A DNA stretch of 64,000 bases from Chitinophaga rupis (GTDB taxonomy: Bacteria; Bacteroidota; Bacteroidia; Chitinophagales; Chitinophagaceae), in NCBI RefSeq assembly GCF_900109685.1, contig NZ_FOBB01000001.1, forward strand, positions 620,001 to 684,000, read 5' to 3'. Below the pieces are notes generated by a model. The model did not search any database and was not told the origin of the DNA. It was given only the letters and a program-made list of their open reading frames with translations. The position numbers and the translations under genes are program-made. Below are positions 1 to 8,474 of this stretch, piece by piece. Position 1 is the stretch's first letter, and each line of letters opens with the position of its first letter.

Positions 1-3000
1 CTCTTTCATATTCCCATGGGCGGGCCTTTTCTGCTGGCGCCTATGATAGGGCATGATTCTGTGAACTTCTTTGGCAGCCAGACCACTAAAGTGGAAGGCA
101 ACTTAATGAGCCCCTCCGGTCATATGCTAATGACCTGTAACGATATTGGCATTCCGCTTTCTTTGCAGCCCGGCAAAAAAATGAAGCCCATTCCCAGCAT
201 GTACCTGCCTACTTCCTTTTCCATACCACTTTCTTTTGGCAAACCGGTAATGGTAGGCGGCCCCTATGTGCCGGATTGGGCGGGCGCTTTACTGAACCTG
301 GTCATGAGCTTTGGATTTGGTGCTTTAATGAAAGGTGTTGGAAAGCTGGGTAAAAAAGCGCTCACTAAATTCAATCATGCACTTAAAGGGAAGCTGGGCA
401 GTAATAAGCTTAGCAAGTTCCTGTGTAAAAAAGGCTTTGAACCAGTAGACCTGGTGCAGGGCATTGTGATCTATGATGGAACGGATTTTGAGCTGGCCGG
501 CCCTATTCCACTGCGCTGGGAACGTTCCTGGAACAGTGACAGTAAGCATAATGGGGTATTAGGCCATGGCACACATTTCAGCTATGACCTGCGCGTACAA
601 TCTTTTGAGCAGGACCATGCAACCGTTGTATTGCTGGGCGATGGCCGCAGCGCAGTATTTGAAGCCCTGCCTTATGCAGGCAACATGGATTATAACCGGC
701 ATGAAAAGCTAACGCTTACCCGCACAGATATAGATGAATTTCAATTGCAGGATCATAGTGAGCGGTTGTATTATAACTTCCGCAAAGTTCACCCGACGGA
801 TAAACAGTATCGTTTATATTCCATCTGCAATGAAGCCGGTTTCCTCATCAGCTTTCACTACAATAGCAAAGGAGAGCTGGTACGGGTGATTGACAGCGCC
901 GGGCGGCACCTGCACATTACCAACGATGATGCAGGCCGCATGACCAGTGTAACTGCCCGGCACCGCGGTGCAGAACAGGTGATGATCCGTTACGGCTACA
1001 ATGAAGCCGGCGACCTGGCAGCCATCACAGATGCGTTGGATCAAACCACCCGCATCCAATACCGCAACCATTTAATGGTAGCCAAAACAGACCGTAACGG
1101 ACAGAGTTTCTATTGGGAATACGATCATAAGGGCCGTTGCGTACATACCTGGGGCGATGATGGGATCCTGGAAGGATGGCTGGAATATCATCCGGAAAAA
1201 GGTTATAATCTTATCACCAATTCATTGGGCAAAAGCACGGCTTATTATTATACACCTGATTTTGTAGTTACACAGATCAAAGATCCATTGGGTAATTCCC
1301 GCTTCCTTGAATACACAGAAGATTTTGAGATCTACCGTGAGATAGATGAAGAAGCCAATGTAACCGGCTATAGCTATGATGAATGGGGCAACATTACCCG
1401 TGTCACCCAGCCGGATGGCAGCGCCTATACGTTTAATTATGATGAGGAGCAGCGCTTAACATTAGTGAGTGATCCGCAGGGCGCCAGCCGCACTTACATT
1501 TATTACAAAAAAGGATCCTGCAAAGGGCTGCTGCATACCATTACAGAAGCAGACGGCCGCATTTCTATCTACCGGTATAACAGCCAGAACCTGCTGAGCA
1601 AAATAGAAGATGAGCAGGACAAACAATCCTTGCTGGAATACGATGCCGATCATAACCTCATTGCATTAACGCTGCCGGATGGCGGCCACTCCACCTGGAC
1701 CTATGATGCCTGGGGACGCTGTATAAAATCAAGCAATCCGCTGCAGCAGGAACAATATATCCGTTATGATGCGCTGGGCCGTGCTACGGAAATTAATTTA
1801 GCAGATGGCAACCAGGTACAGCTGCAATACAACGCATATGACGAAGTGCTGCAGGCCCGCGATAAATACCATAACGTACGTTTTGCCTACACGCCCCTGG
1901 GCAGCCTGAAAATGCGGGAAGAGAACGGCGTAAAGCTGCACTTCATATATAATAAGGAAGAACAGCTGACAGGTTTGGTGAATGAGCATGGAGAAACTTA
2001 TCATTTTTCCCGTAACGACCGTGGCGATATTATCCGGGAAACCGGCTTTGATGGCCTGCAACGTAATTATGAAAGAGATGCTGCCGGCAAAGTACTTAAA
2101 GTACAGCGCCCCGGCGAACGCTGGACCGGGTATGAATATGACTATAATGGCCGCCTGACCCGTGCAGAGTATAGCGATGGCAGCTGGGAAACCTATAGCT
2201 ACAACCGCAGCGGTCATCTCATAGAAGCCATGAATGAGCACAGCACCGTGAAATTCCAGCGCGATATAATGGGCCGCATAACGCAGGAATGGCAGAATGG
2301 CTACACCGTAAACAGCTCTTACAACCACAACGGACGGCGTAATAAGCTGCAGAGCAGCTTAGGTGCGTTCATACAATTACAACACAATGCAGCCGGTGAT
2401 GTAACCGGTATGCTTGCACAAGCGGCCGGTGACCAGAGCCCCTGGACCGCGCATATTGAACGTAATCTTTTAGGTCTTGAAATAGAACGTACCTTACCCG
2501 GCGGCATTAAAAGCAGCTGGACCTATGACCGTTCCGGTATGCCCGAAAGCCACACCGTAAGCAGCGAGCAACGTGCTTTCCGCCGCCGGCACTATCGCTG
2601 GGATCCCAACCAGCGGCTGAAACAGATCATTAATGGCATTAGCAACACCCATGTTACTTTTGGTCATGATGATCTTGAAAACCTGGCCTGGGCCCAGTAT
2701 GAAGACGGCACTTATGACTACCGCCTGCCTGACAAAACCGGTAACTTATATAAAACACCTGAACGTAAGGACCGCAAATATGGACCCGGTGGCAAGCTGC
2801 AGGAAACCAATGACGCCCGTTTCATTTATGACGATGAAGGTAACCTTGTTAAAAAAATAGTTACCGCTGCACCAGTGGGTGGCGCTACCTGGGAATACGA
2901 GTGGTATGGCAATGGCATGCTGAAAAAGGTAGTTCGCCCGGATGGCAGGCCGGTTGAGTTCCGCTATGATCCTTTAGGCCGGCGTATAGAAAAACAGTTC

Positions 3001-3909
3001 AATGGAACGATCACCCGTTTTGTATGGGATGGCAATGTGCCATTGCATGAATGGAATTATACCAGCACTGAACGCCCTGTTACTACTATAGATGAACTGG
3101 GCAACGTAGCCTTGAACCATCCTGAACCGGTACCAGCTGAAACCCTGGCTACCTGGGTGTTTGAAGATGGCACCTTTGCGCCGGCTGCTAAGATTATTAA
3201 CGGGCAGCAGTATTCTATTATCAACGATCACCTCGGCACCCCTTGTGAGGCTTATGATGCTACCGGTGAAAAAGTATGGGCCTGCGAATTGGATATTTAT
3301 GGCCAGGTGCGTAAGTTAGCAGGTGAGCGGGAGCTGGTGCCTTTCAGATACCAGGGGCAGTATGAGGATGTGGAGACAGGGTTGTATTATAACAGGTTCA
3401 GGTATTATAGCCCGGATGAGGGAGGGTATATTAGCCAGGATCCGATAAGATTGGATGGGGGGAGCAGGTTGTATGGTTATGTGAAGGATACGAATGTGCT
3501 TGTAGACATTATGGGCCTTAACGGCGGAACCGGTTTGGAATGGGTTGATCCGAACACACTTAACTTCTCCCAAGGCTATGTAACAGAACCGGTAGCTGAA
3601 TATGAAGAAGCTATGAGAGCTGGCCAGTGGGAATGGGAAAGAAGTCCACTAGAGGTTGCAGAAGTTAATGGTCAACGGGTGAGCCTTGATAACAGAAGAT
3701 TGGTAGCCGCGCAAAGAGCAGGTGTGGAAAGCGTACCGATAAAGCTTGTTAATTTGGATGATGCAAGACCAGGCGGTGGTACTTACGGCAGCAACCTGAA
3801 GAAAAAATTAAATTCAAGACCTAAGCATAGAAAGGACCTGCCGAAAATTGCATTACCTGCAGAAGGCAGAAAGGAACGTCCTCAGATCGTAGCCGCGAAA
3901 TGTGATTAA
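1..3909 (+). CDS. Rhs/YD-repeat polymorphic toxin, 5' end outside the window
   Basis: RHS-type protein: a YD-repeat shell that encloses a C-terminal toxin used against competing cells. The frame is open to base 1 (L-F-H-I-P precede the first ATG at 16), so I read it as truncated at its 5' end; a PAAR-like N-terminus probably lies upstream. Counting from ATG 16, a hydrophobic loop lies near residues 85-115 and YD repeats (YDALGR, YDPLGRRIEK) fill about 150-1110. The core closes with RFRYYSPDEGGYISQDPIR (about 1128) and ends at IMGL (about 1165-1168). The last ~129 residues are the variable tip, with VSLDNRRLVAAQRAG and SVPIKLV, which resembles the ParB/sulfiredoxin-like fold known among polymorphic toxins (inference). 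Codon choice shifts near 3330-3510, just before the tip. No secretion genes are visible, so the delivery system is unknown. Confidence 0.88.
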   Translation, partial: LFHIPMGGPFLLAPMIGHDSVNFFGSQTTKVEGNLMSPSGHMLMTCNDIGIPLSLQPGKKMKPIPSMYLPTSFSIPLSFGKPVMVGGPYVPDWAGALLNLVMSFGFGALMKGVGKLGKKALTKFNHALKGKLGSNKLSKFLCKKGFEPVDLVQGIVIYDGTDFELAGPIPLRWERSWNSDSKHNGVLGHGTHFSYDLRVQSFEQDHATVVLLGDGRSAVFEALPYAGNMDYNRHEKLTLTRTDIDEFQLQDHSERLYYNFRKVHPTDKQYRLYSICNEAGFLISFHYNSKGELVRVIDSAGRHLHITNDDAGRMTSVTARHRGAEQVMIRYGYNEAGDLAAITDALDQTTRIQYRNHLMVAKTDRNGQSFYWEYDHKGRCVHTWGDDGILEGWLEYHPEKGYNLITNSLGKSTAYYYTPDFVVTQIKDPLGNSRFLEYTEDFEIYREIDEEANVTGYSYDEWGNITRVTQPDGSAYTFNYDEEQRLTLVSDPQGASRTYIYYKKGSCKGLLHTITEADGRISIYRYNSQNLLSKIEDEQDKQSLLEYDADHNLIALTLPDGGHSTWTYDAWGRCIKSSNPLQQEQYIRYDALGRATEINLADGNQVQLQYNAYDEVLQARDKYHNVRFAYTPLGSLKMREENGVKLHFIYNKEEQLTGLVNEHGETYHFSRNDRGDIIRETGFDGLQRNYERDAAGKVLKVQRPGERWTGYEYDYNGRLTRAEYSDGSWETYSYNRSGHLIEAMNEHSTVKFQRDIMGRITQEWQNGYTVNSSYNHNGRRNKLQSSLGAFIQLQHNAAGDVTGMLAQAAGDQSPWTAHIERNLLGLEIERTLPGGIKSSWTYDRSGMPESHTVSSEQRAFRRRHYRWDPNQRLKQIINGISNTHVTFGHDDLENLAWAQYEDGTYDYRLPDKTGNLYKTPERKDRKYGPGGKLQETNDARFIYDDEGNLVKKIVTAAPVGGATWEYEWYGNGMLKKVVRPDGRPVEFRYDPLGRRIEKQFNGTITRFVWDGNVPLHEWNYTSTERPVTTIDELGNVALNHPEPVPAETLATWVFEDGTFAPAAKIINGQQYSIINDHLGTPCEAYDATGEKVWACELDIYGQVRKLAGERELVPFRYQGQYEDVETGLYYNRFRYYSPDEGGYISQDPIRLDGGSRLYGYVKDTNVLVDIMGLNGGTGLEWVDPNTLNFSQGYVTEPVAEYEEAMRAGQWEWERSPLEVAEVNGQRVSLDNRRLVAAQRAGVESVPIKLVNLDDARPGGGTYGSNLKKKLNSRPKHRKDLPKIALPAEGRKERPQIVAAKCD

Positions 3910-3934
3910 CAAACAATAAAAATACGAGTAGAGT

Positions 3935-4396
3935 ATGTCTCAGCAGATTGTTCAGGAACACTGGAAAAATAAAGAATTACTTGGCTATGATAGTATATTG
4001 CTGGGTAGTGGAGAAGTTATTATTATGAGCGGTTACTCCGTTACTGACGGCACAGAAAAATCATATTTCATCAATGCTATTTGTGACACCACTGTAGAAA
4101 GTATTGAAAAATACAACGATGATCCATGGACAGAAATAGAGCTACACCCCCAACACATAAAACTAGAAAACGGCGACACCATTTACTGTGGAGAAGGCGG
4201 TATGGGCAATGAGGGATTTGTGGCGTTGGAAGATAAAAATGGCAATCTCAAATGGGCTTTTTTCAGCACACAGTCTAATCCATTTGTGGGAATAGATCTG
4301 ATGAATGATACCATCCGCGCCCATTCCACTTACGAGCGGTACTATGATATTAATCTGCTTTCCCCGGAGAATATAAAGATCTCCAATATCCGGTAG
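3935..4396 (+). CDS. Hypothetical protein, candidate immunity protein for the Rhs toxin
   Basis: 153-residue acidic soluble protein with no signal peptide or membrane segment and no family I can name. It starts 25 nt after the Rhs stop on the same strand, which is the usual place for the cognate immunity gene of a polymorphic toxin. Visible features are a Gly-rich stretch (CGEGGMGNEGFVAL, about residues 88-101) and several aromatic residues in the C-terminal third. The function is inferred from position and size only. The gene is A+T-richer than the Rhs core, as expected for an exchangeable toxin-immunity cassette. Confidence 0.6.
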   Translation: MSQQIVQEHWKNKELLGYDSILLGSGEVIIMSGYSVTDGTEKSYFINAICDTTVESIEKYNDDPWTEIELHPQHIKLENGDTIYCGEGGMGNEGFVALEDKNGNLKWAFFSTQSNPFVGIDLMNDTIRAHSTYERYYDINLLSPENIKISNIR

Positions 4397-4523
4397 TATA
4401 GTATTCAAAATTTGCAGCCTTATGGAATTAACAGTTGTGCAAATGTACAAGCATGAATTTTGAAAGGTTCTCGCAGGCTATTCTGAATGCATAACTGCTA
4501 TAAAAGTTTAAGCTCCATTATAT

Positions 4524-4874
4524 ATGACTTTTGGTATATACGGAAGTGTGTTCTTCACTTGCGAAAAAAGAGACCTTACAGCAGTTGCCGAAATTATATC
4601 AGAAAGGTTAACTTCCAAAAATGATAGCTTTGGCGGATTTGAGAACTACATCCGGGATGAAGTACCTACTGTTTATACCGATGATCTTTTAGGGTTACGG
4701 ATAATTGTAATGCAGAACCCCGATGAAACAGATCAATTTGCCGTAGAAGTCCTCGATAGGATACATCAGTATGCGGGCTATGAAGAACCGACTGAAAACC
4801 AGGATATTTCTCTGCGCATTCGTATGCTATTAAACGATTGTGAATCATTCCGGTTTATGGATGATGATGATTGA
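4524..4874 (+). CDS. Small hypothetical protein, possible second immunity gene
   Basis: 116-residue acidic protein beginning MTFGIYGSVFFTCEK and ending in a run of aspartates (FMDDDD). No signal peptide or membrane helix is seen and I do not recognise the family. It lies 127 nt after the first candidate immunity gene on the same strand. Extra immunity genes left from earlier toxin tips are common downstream of Rhs genes, so this could be an orphan immunity gene; that is positional inference. After it, 4875-5065 holds no gene. Confidence 0.5.
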   Translation: MTFGIYGSVFFTCEKRDLTAVAEIISERLTSKNDSFGGFENYIRDEVPTVYTDDLLGLRIIVMQNPDETDQFAVEVLDRIHQYAGYEEPTENQDISLRIRMLLNDCESFRFMDDDD

Positions 4875-5065
4875 ACTGGTTTCTACTACGCTCAGTAACT
4901 CGCGAATTGCAGGACATCTGATCTCAAATGTAAATTCAGCAGGAGTCCCGGTTACTTCGATAGGGAAATAGCACCCTTGCGCTGTTCTCGTCAATTTTGT
5001 ATCATTGTTACAAACAACCCATATATAATTATCAAGTAACCTTATAATTCTAAAAAAAAGTAGTC

Positions 5066-5902
5066 ATGGAAAAAGTATGGTTTATCACCGGCGCCTCATC
5101 AGGTTTTGGAAAGGCATTTGCCGAATATGCTATCACACAAGGTTATAAAGTAGTAATTACCGCACGCCGTCTGGATAAATTGGAAAGCATAAAAGCGCTT
5201 GCACCTGACCAGATAGAGGCCATAAAAATGGATGTAAATAACAACGCTGAAATCTCCGATGCAGTTAAAAAAGCCATCGATCGCTTTGGCCGGGTTGATG
5301 TGCTGATCAATAATGCCGGGTATGGCATAGTGGGCGCTGTTGAAGAAACGCCGGAAAGCGAGTTACGGGCCCTGATGGACACAAATTTTTTTGGCGCTGC
5401 AAGCGTAACACAGGCTTTCCTCCCAATATTCAGACAGCAAAGATCGGGAGCCATTGTTAACATCAGCAGCTTAGGCGGACAGCTCTCTTTTGCAGGATTC
5501 AGCGCATACTCCGCTTCAAAATGTGCGCTGGAAGGCTATTCAGAGGCTTTAGCCGATGAGTTGGCACCCCTGGGAATAAAAGTGCTGATCGTAGAACCAG
5601 GTAATTTCAGGACCGAATTAGCAGGCGCCGCAATGAAACATATGCCAGAGCTGGATGCTTACAAGGAAACCGTTGGAGCAACAAGAAATTTTGCCAGGGG
5701 AATGAATGGCACGCAGGAAGGCGATCCTGCAAAAGCTGCAGCTGCTATTGATAAAGCGCTGGCCGCAGAAAAAACACCTTTAAGATTACAGCTGGGAGAA
5801 GATGCAGTAAATGCAATTAAAAAGCATAGCGAACAACTTTTGCAAGATCTCGCAGCCTGGCAATCAGTAGCTGTTGATACTAAACTAAGCACCAACGTTT
5901 AA
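5066..5902 (+). CDS. Short-chain dehydrogenase/reductase (SDR)
   Basis: Classical SDR of 278 residues, a cytosolic NAD(P)-dependent oxidoreductase. The N-terminal cofactor motif TGASSGFGKAFA (about residues 8-19) begins a Rossmann fold, NNAGYG is the central structural motif, and the catalytic set is present as SSLGG with YSASK (about 145-155). An Arg pair near residue 34 (TARR) suggests NADP preference (inference). The substrate cannot be told from sequence. The gene stands alone; a strong hairpin follows the stop codon, so it is probably monocistronic. It is intact, unlike the second SDR at 12700-13503. Confidence 0.85.
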   Translation: MEKVWFITGASSGFGKAFAEYAITQGYKVVITARRLDKLESIKALAPDQIEAIKMDVNNNAEISDAVKKAIDRFGRVDVLINNAGYGIVGAVEETPESELRALMDTNFFGAASVTQAFLPIFRQQRSGAIVNISSLGGQLSFAGFSAYSASKCALEGYSEALADELAPLGIKVLIVEPGNFRTELAGAAMKHMPELDAYKETVGATRNFARGMNGTQEGDPAKAAAAIDKALAAEKTPLRLQLGEDAVNAIKKHSEQLLQDLAAWQSVAVDTKLSTNV

Positions 5903-5915
5903 TCCCTCAAACATA

Positions 5916-5955
5916 TAATATGAGCAACCGTTTTAAATGCCGGTTGCTCATATTA
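5916..5955 (+). terminator. Hairpin after the SDR gene
   Basis: A perfect 15-bp inverted repeat (TAATATGAGCAACCG at 5916-5930 pairs with 5941-5955) with a 10-nt loop, 14 nt after the SDR stop. There is no strong U tract, only an A/T-rich flank, so it may act in either direction; it also lies beyond the end of the opposite-strand ydeI-like gene. Confidence 0.6.
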
Positions 5956-6085
5956 ATTATTAATTATCCGCGCCGTCTGTTAGCCGCCAGGCGGTACAAC
6001 GTTGAAACAAATACATCAACATCTGCACAGGTGTTGTAAAATGCGGGCGATGGTCTCAACGTTACTTGCCTTACATAGTTTCCCT

Positions 6086-6676
6086 TCATCTGAATTGTTT
6101 AGGTTTCAGCCGCTGACTTGCAAGTTCCGCTATTTCATTGATCCTTTTTTGCCTCGTTTCAGGCCGTTTGGCAAGCACCAGCCATTGTAAAATGCTTTTT
6201 TTAACAGATCTGCTTAAGCTCATAAAATAGTCCTTTGACCCTGGATTGCTTTTAAATCCGTTAGCCAGATCTTTCGGTATTTTCAATTTTTCAACATCGT
6301 CTAAAATTGTCCACGAACCATTTTCCTTTGCAGCTTCAATACACTCGTAACCTGCCGCTGTCATAAGCCCTTCTTCAATTAGCCGCTGTACCTTTTCCTT
6401 GTTGATCTTTGACCAAACGCTTTTCGGTTTACGTTTGCAGAAAAACTGCATGAACTTATCATCGCCCAGGGACGTTCGTGTGCTGTCTATCCAGCCAAAG
6501 CAAAGTGCTTCGTCAACAGCTTCACTGTAAATTACTGATGGAATATTAGACTTCTTCTTATAATAAACAAGCAGCACGGATTGCTTTGAACGATGGTTTT
6601 CTTTTAACCATTGCCGCCAGTCTTCCCGGCTTGCCGGGCAAAAAGTTGCTACCTGCTTTTTTTGCATTACGTTCAC
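6086..6676 (-). CDS. YdeI/OmpD-associated family protein
   Basis: 196-residue soluble protein of the YdeI/OmpD-associated (bacteriocin-protection) family. The conserved block is visible: residues 14-40 with WRQWLKENHRS, then AVDEALCFGWIDSTR (about 55-69) and the F..RKPKSVWSKINKEKVQRL segment (about 83-105). The C-terminal part (KKSILQWLVLAKRPETRQKRI) is the typical basic helical end. The molecular function of the family is poorly known. It starts 1 nt after the stop of the DUF1761 gene, so the two are very probably co-transcribed, possibly with the WYL regulator upstream. Confidence 0.8.
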   Translation of the reverse strand: MNVMQKKQVATFCPASREDWRQWLKENHRSKQSVLLVYYKKKSNIPSVIYSEAVDEALCFGWIDSTRTSLGDDKFMQFFCKRKPKSVWSKINKEKVQRLIEEGLMTAAGYECIEAAKENGSWTILDDVEKLKIPKDLANGFKSNPGSKDYFMSLSRSVKKSILQWLVLAKRPETRQKRINEIAELASQRLKPKQFR

Positions 6677-6677
6677 A

Positions 6678-7094
6678 TTATTTCATTGTAATTAAAATGA
6701 TGCTTACGATCAATATGCCCAGTAAATGATAGGTACCGGTTATAATTCCGTAAAGAATGGGGCGGGGAATATTAGGGTTGATAGCAATATTAACCGTATT
6801 GGCAAACAAGTACCCAATACCAATAACTAATGCAAACTCCAAAGCATCTGCCAAATGATGAATGTTCAGCGCATAAATTAAAACTGCGCTCACAATGGTG
6901 ATCACCAGTGAGCAAATCGCAGGACCTACAATAAAAATCGGCGCATTGTTTTGGAGAGTTTCGTTTTCACGACCCAGCGAAATTTTATACTGCTTACTAA
7001 AAAGCAATGTGAACCATAAGGCACCAAGCAAAAAATACACAACAAATGCAAGTGAAACGCTGATCCAGTTTAAATTTGCTAATTGACTAATCAT
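6678..7094 (-). CDS. DUF1761 family small membrane protein
   Basis: 138-residue integral membrane protein with four predicted helices (about residues 10-31, 52-76, 82-103 and 112-136). The N-terminal helix followed by ALWFTLLFSKQY fits the DUF1761 family. No catalytic motif is visible and the function is unknown. It is the middle gene of a minus-strand group (WYL regulator, this gene, ydeI-like gene), 69 nt after the regulator and 1 nt before the next gene, so the regulator may control it (inference). Confidence 0.75.
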   Translation of the reverse strand: MISQLANLNWISVSLAFVVYFLLGALWFTLLFSKQYKISLGRENETLQNNAPIFIVGPAICSLVITIVSAVLIYALNIHHLADALEFALVIGIGYLFANTVNIAINPNIPRPILYGIITGTYHLLGILIVSIILITMK

Positions 7095-7163
7095 AAAATT
7101 GACTTTTACTGTTTAGAATGCAAATCTAAATGGGTCAGATGACAGCCCTATGTCAGGGGTATT

Positions 7164-7862
7164 TCAGGAACTATAAAATTTGTCAAAATATTCCTGTAAT
7201 GTCATTTTGTGCGGGGTGAATTTTTCAGAAAGCAGCTCCAGCCTTTTGATCCTGTCAAGACGAAAATACCGGAACTCTTTCCGCAATCGGCACCAGGCCA
7301 CCAACAACCAGTTTTCCTGGGTGCTTAATAATGCAAACGGTTCAATGAACCTGGAACTTGTTTTTTTGGTTTCGTTGGTATATTCAATTTTAACCAGGTT
7401 AAAGTTTGTAAGTGCAAACTGCAGCTCAGATAAATTATTACTGCTCCTTTCGCGGTTAAGGTTTTGATCGAACCTCGTTCTTTCTGAAAGTAAATTGGCT
7501 TTATCCTTTACACTATGATTTAATACTGCTTTAATTTTGTCAATAGCTTCTGAGTAATCTTTAATGAAGGATGCGTCTTTGTTTTTCAGTACCAATTGTT
7601 CGGCAATAATTAAAGCATTGGCCTGGCTTTCGGTAAACGTTACGGGCGGAAGTCTGTAATGTTCCATCAGCGAATATCCCTTGCCTTCTTCGGTCAGAAT
7701 TGGAACCCCAGCCTGTTCCAGTGCCCGGATGTCCCTGTAAATTGTCCGGATGCTTACCGAAAATTTAGCAGCAAGTTCAGGAGCGGTCAAAATACGCTTG
7801 GTCTGCAGCTGTGTAAGGATTGCAGTTAGCCGGGAAAGCCTTTTTGTATCGGTATTATCCAT
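7164..7862 (-). CDS. YafY-type HTH/WYL transcriptional regulator
   Basis: 232-residue transcription factor. An N-terminal HTH_11-type DNA-binding domain (residues about 8-62, with FSVSIRTIYRDIRALEQAG) is followed by a WYL-type domain (about 140-225, with ENWLLVAWCRLRKEFRYFRLDRI), where the family binds an unknown ligand. It is probably an autoregulator of the downstream DUF1761 and ydeI-like genes. A longer paralogue with the same architecture is at 24576-25535. The start chosen is the ATG at 7862, which gives a complete HTH. Confidence 0.88.
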   Translation of the reverse strand: MDNTDTKRLSRLTAILTQLQTKRILTAPELAAKFSVSIRTIYRDIRALEQAGVPILTEEGKGYSLMEHYRLPPVTFTESQANALIIAEQLVLKNKDASFIKDYSEAIDKIKAVLNHSVKDKANLLSERTRFDQNLNRERSSNNLSELQFALTNFNLVKIEYTNETKKTSSRFIEPFALLSTQENWLLVAWCRLRKEFRYFRLDRIKRLELLSEKFTPHKMTLQEYFDKFYSS

Positions 7863-7938
7863 TATGCAATGTTGGAATGAAGAAAGGATATTTTGACAAC
7901 ATTACAAAATGGCACCCGGAAACCCTTACAGCAGAAAG

Positions 7939-8379
7939 TTACAGCCATTCTGCATACTGTAGATGAACATCTGGTCTGTAAATTTCCAGGAGCTTGGTAG
8001 GACCTGAAAGATCTTTAAACTGAAACTGACGATATAGCCCGTGCGCATCACTTGTGTTCAGCATGATCCTTCTCAAGCGTTTTGACCATGGCTGTTCAAA
8101 TATAAAAGATAACATCTTCTTAGAGATCCCTTTCCCACGATGTGCTGGTAATACAAAGAAATCAGCGAACCAGCCGAAAGTGTAATAATCAGTGATCACT
8201 CTTCCAAATCCGACCTGCTGCCCATCAATAAAAGCACCTACACAAAAGGAATGCTCCAGCGAATGCTGCACCAGCTCAAAAGAAATGTTCTTAGCCCAGT
8301 AAGAATCCTCGTTCAGGAAACGATGAATTACCTTAACATCCATATTTTCAATACCTGTTTTAATGCTTACTGCTGACAT
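7939..8379 (-). CDS. GNAT family N-acetyltransferase
   Basis: 146-residue GNAT-fold acetyltransferase that would transfer acetyl from acetyl-CoA to an unknown amine. The acetyl-CoA pyrophosphate loop is visible as HRGKGISKKML (about residues 80-90), preceded by the strand GWFADFFVLP. It is divergent from the MocR regulator at 8475, with a 95-bp shared upstream region. That region holds a -7 type element (TAGCTTTG on the minus strand, 8400-8407) and direct repeats that could be MocR sites. The context suggests it may be the MocR target. Confidence 0.82.
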   Translation of the reverse strand: MSAVSIKTGIENMDVKVIHRFLNEDSYWAKNISFELVQHSLEHSFCVGAFIDGQQVGFGRVITDYYTFGWFADFFVLPAHRGKGISKKMLSFIFEQPWSKRLRRIMLNTSDAHGLYRQFQFKDLSGPTKLLEIYRPDVHLQYAEWL

Positions 8380-8399
8380 GTTTCTTTATAATTTTTGTA

Positions 8400-8463
8400 C
8401 AAAGCTATGCAAGCGCCCTAAATGAATACAGCCACAGTTTTTAATATTAAAATGGACACAGTT
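8400..8463. promoter_or_regulatory. Divergent control region between GNAT and MocR genes
   Basis: The minus strand carries TAGCTTTG (8400-8407), a match to the Bacteroidetes -7 element, 21 nt upstream of the GNAT start. On the plus strand CACAGTT occurs twice as a direct repeat (8433-8439 and 8457-8463, 24-bp spacing) around the palindrome TTTTAATATTAAAA. MocR/GntR regulators often bind such direct repeats. No experiment supports the binding; this is inference from position. Confidence 0.45.
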
Positions 8464-8474
8464 ATCTTTACCGC

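Noticed and set aside
1798..2328. 176-codon minus-strand open frame inside the Rhs gene
   Set aside because: A shadow of the strongly repetitive, GC-rich Rhs coding frame.
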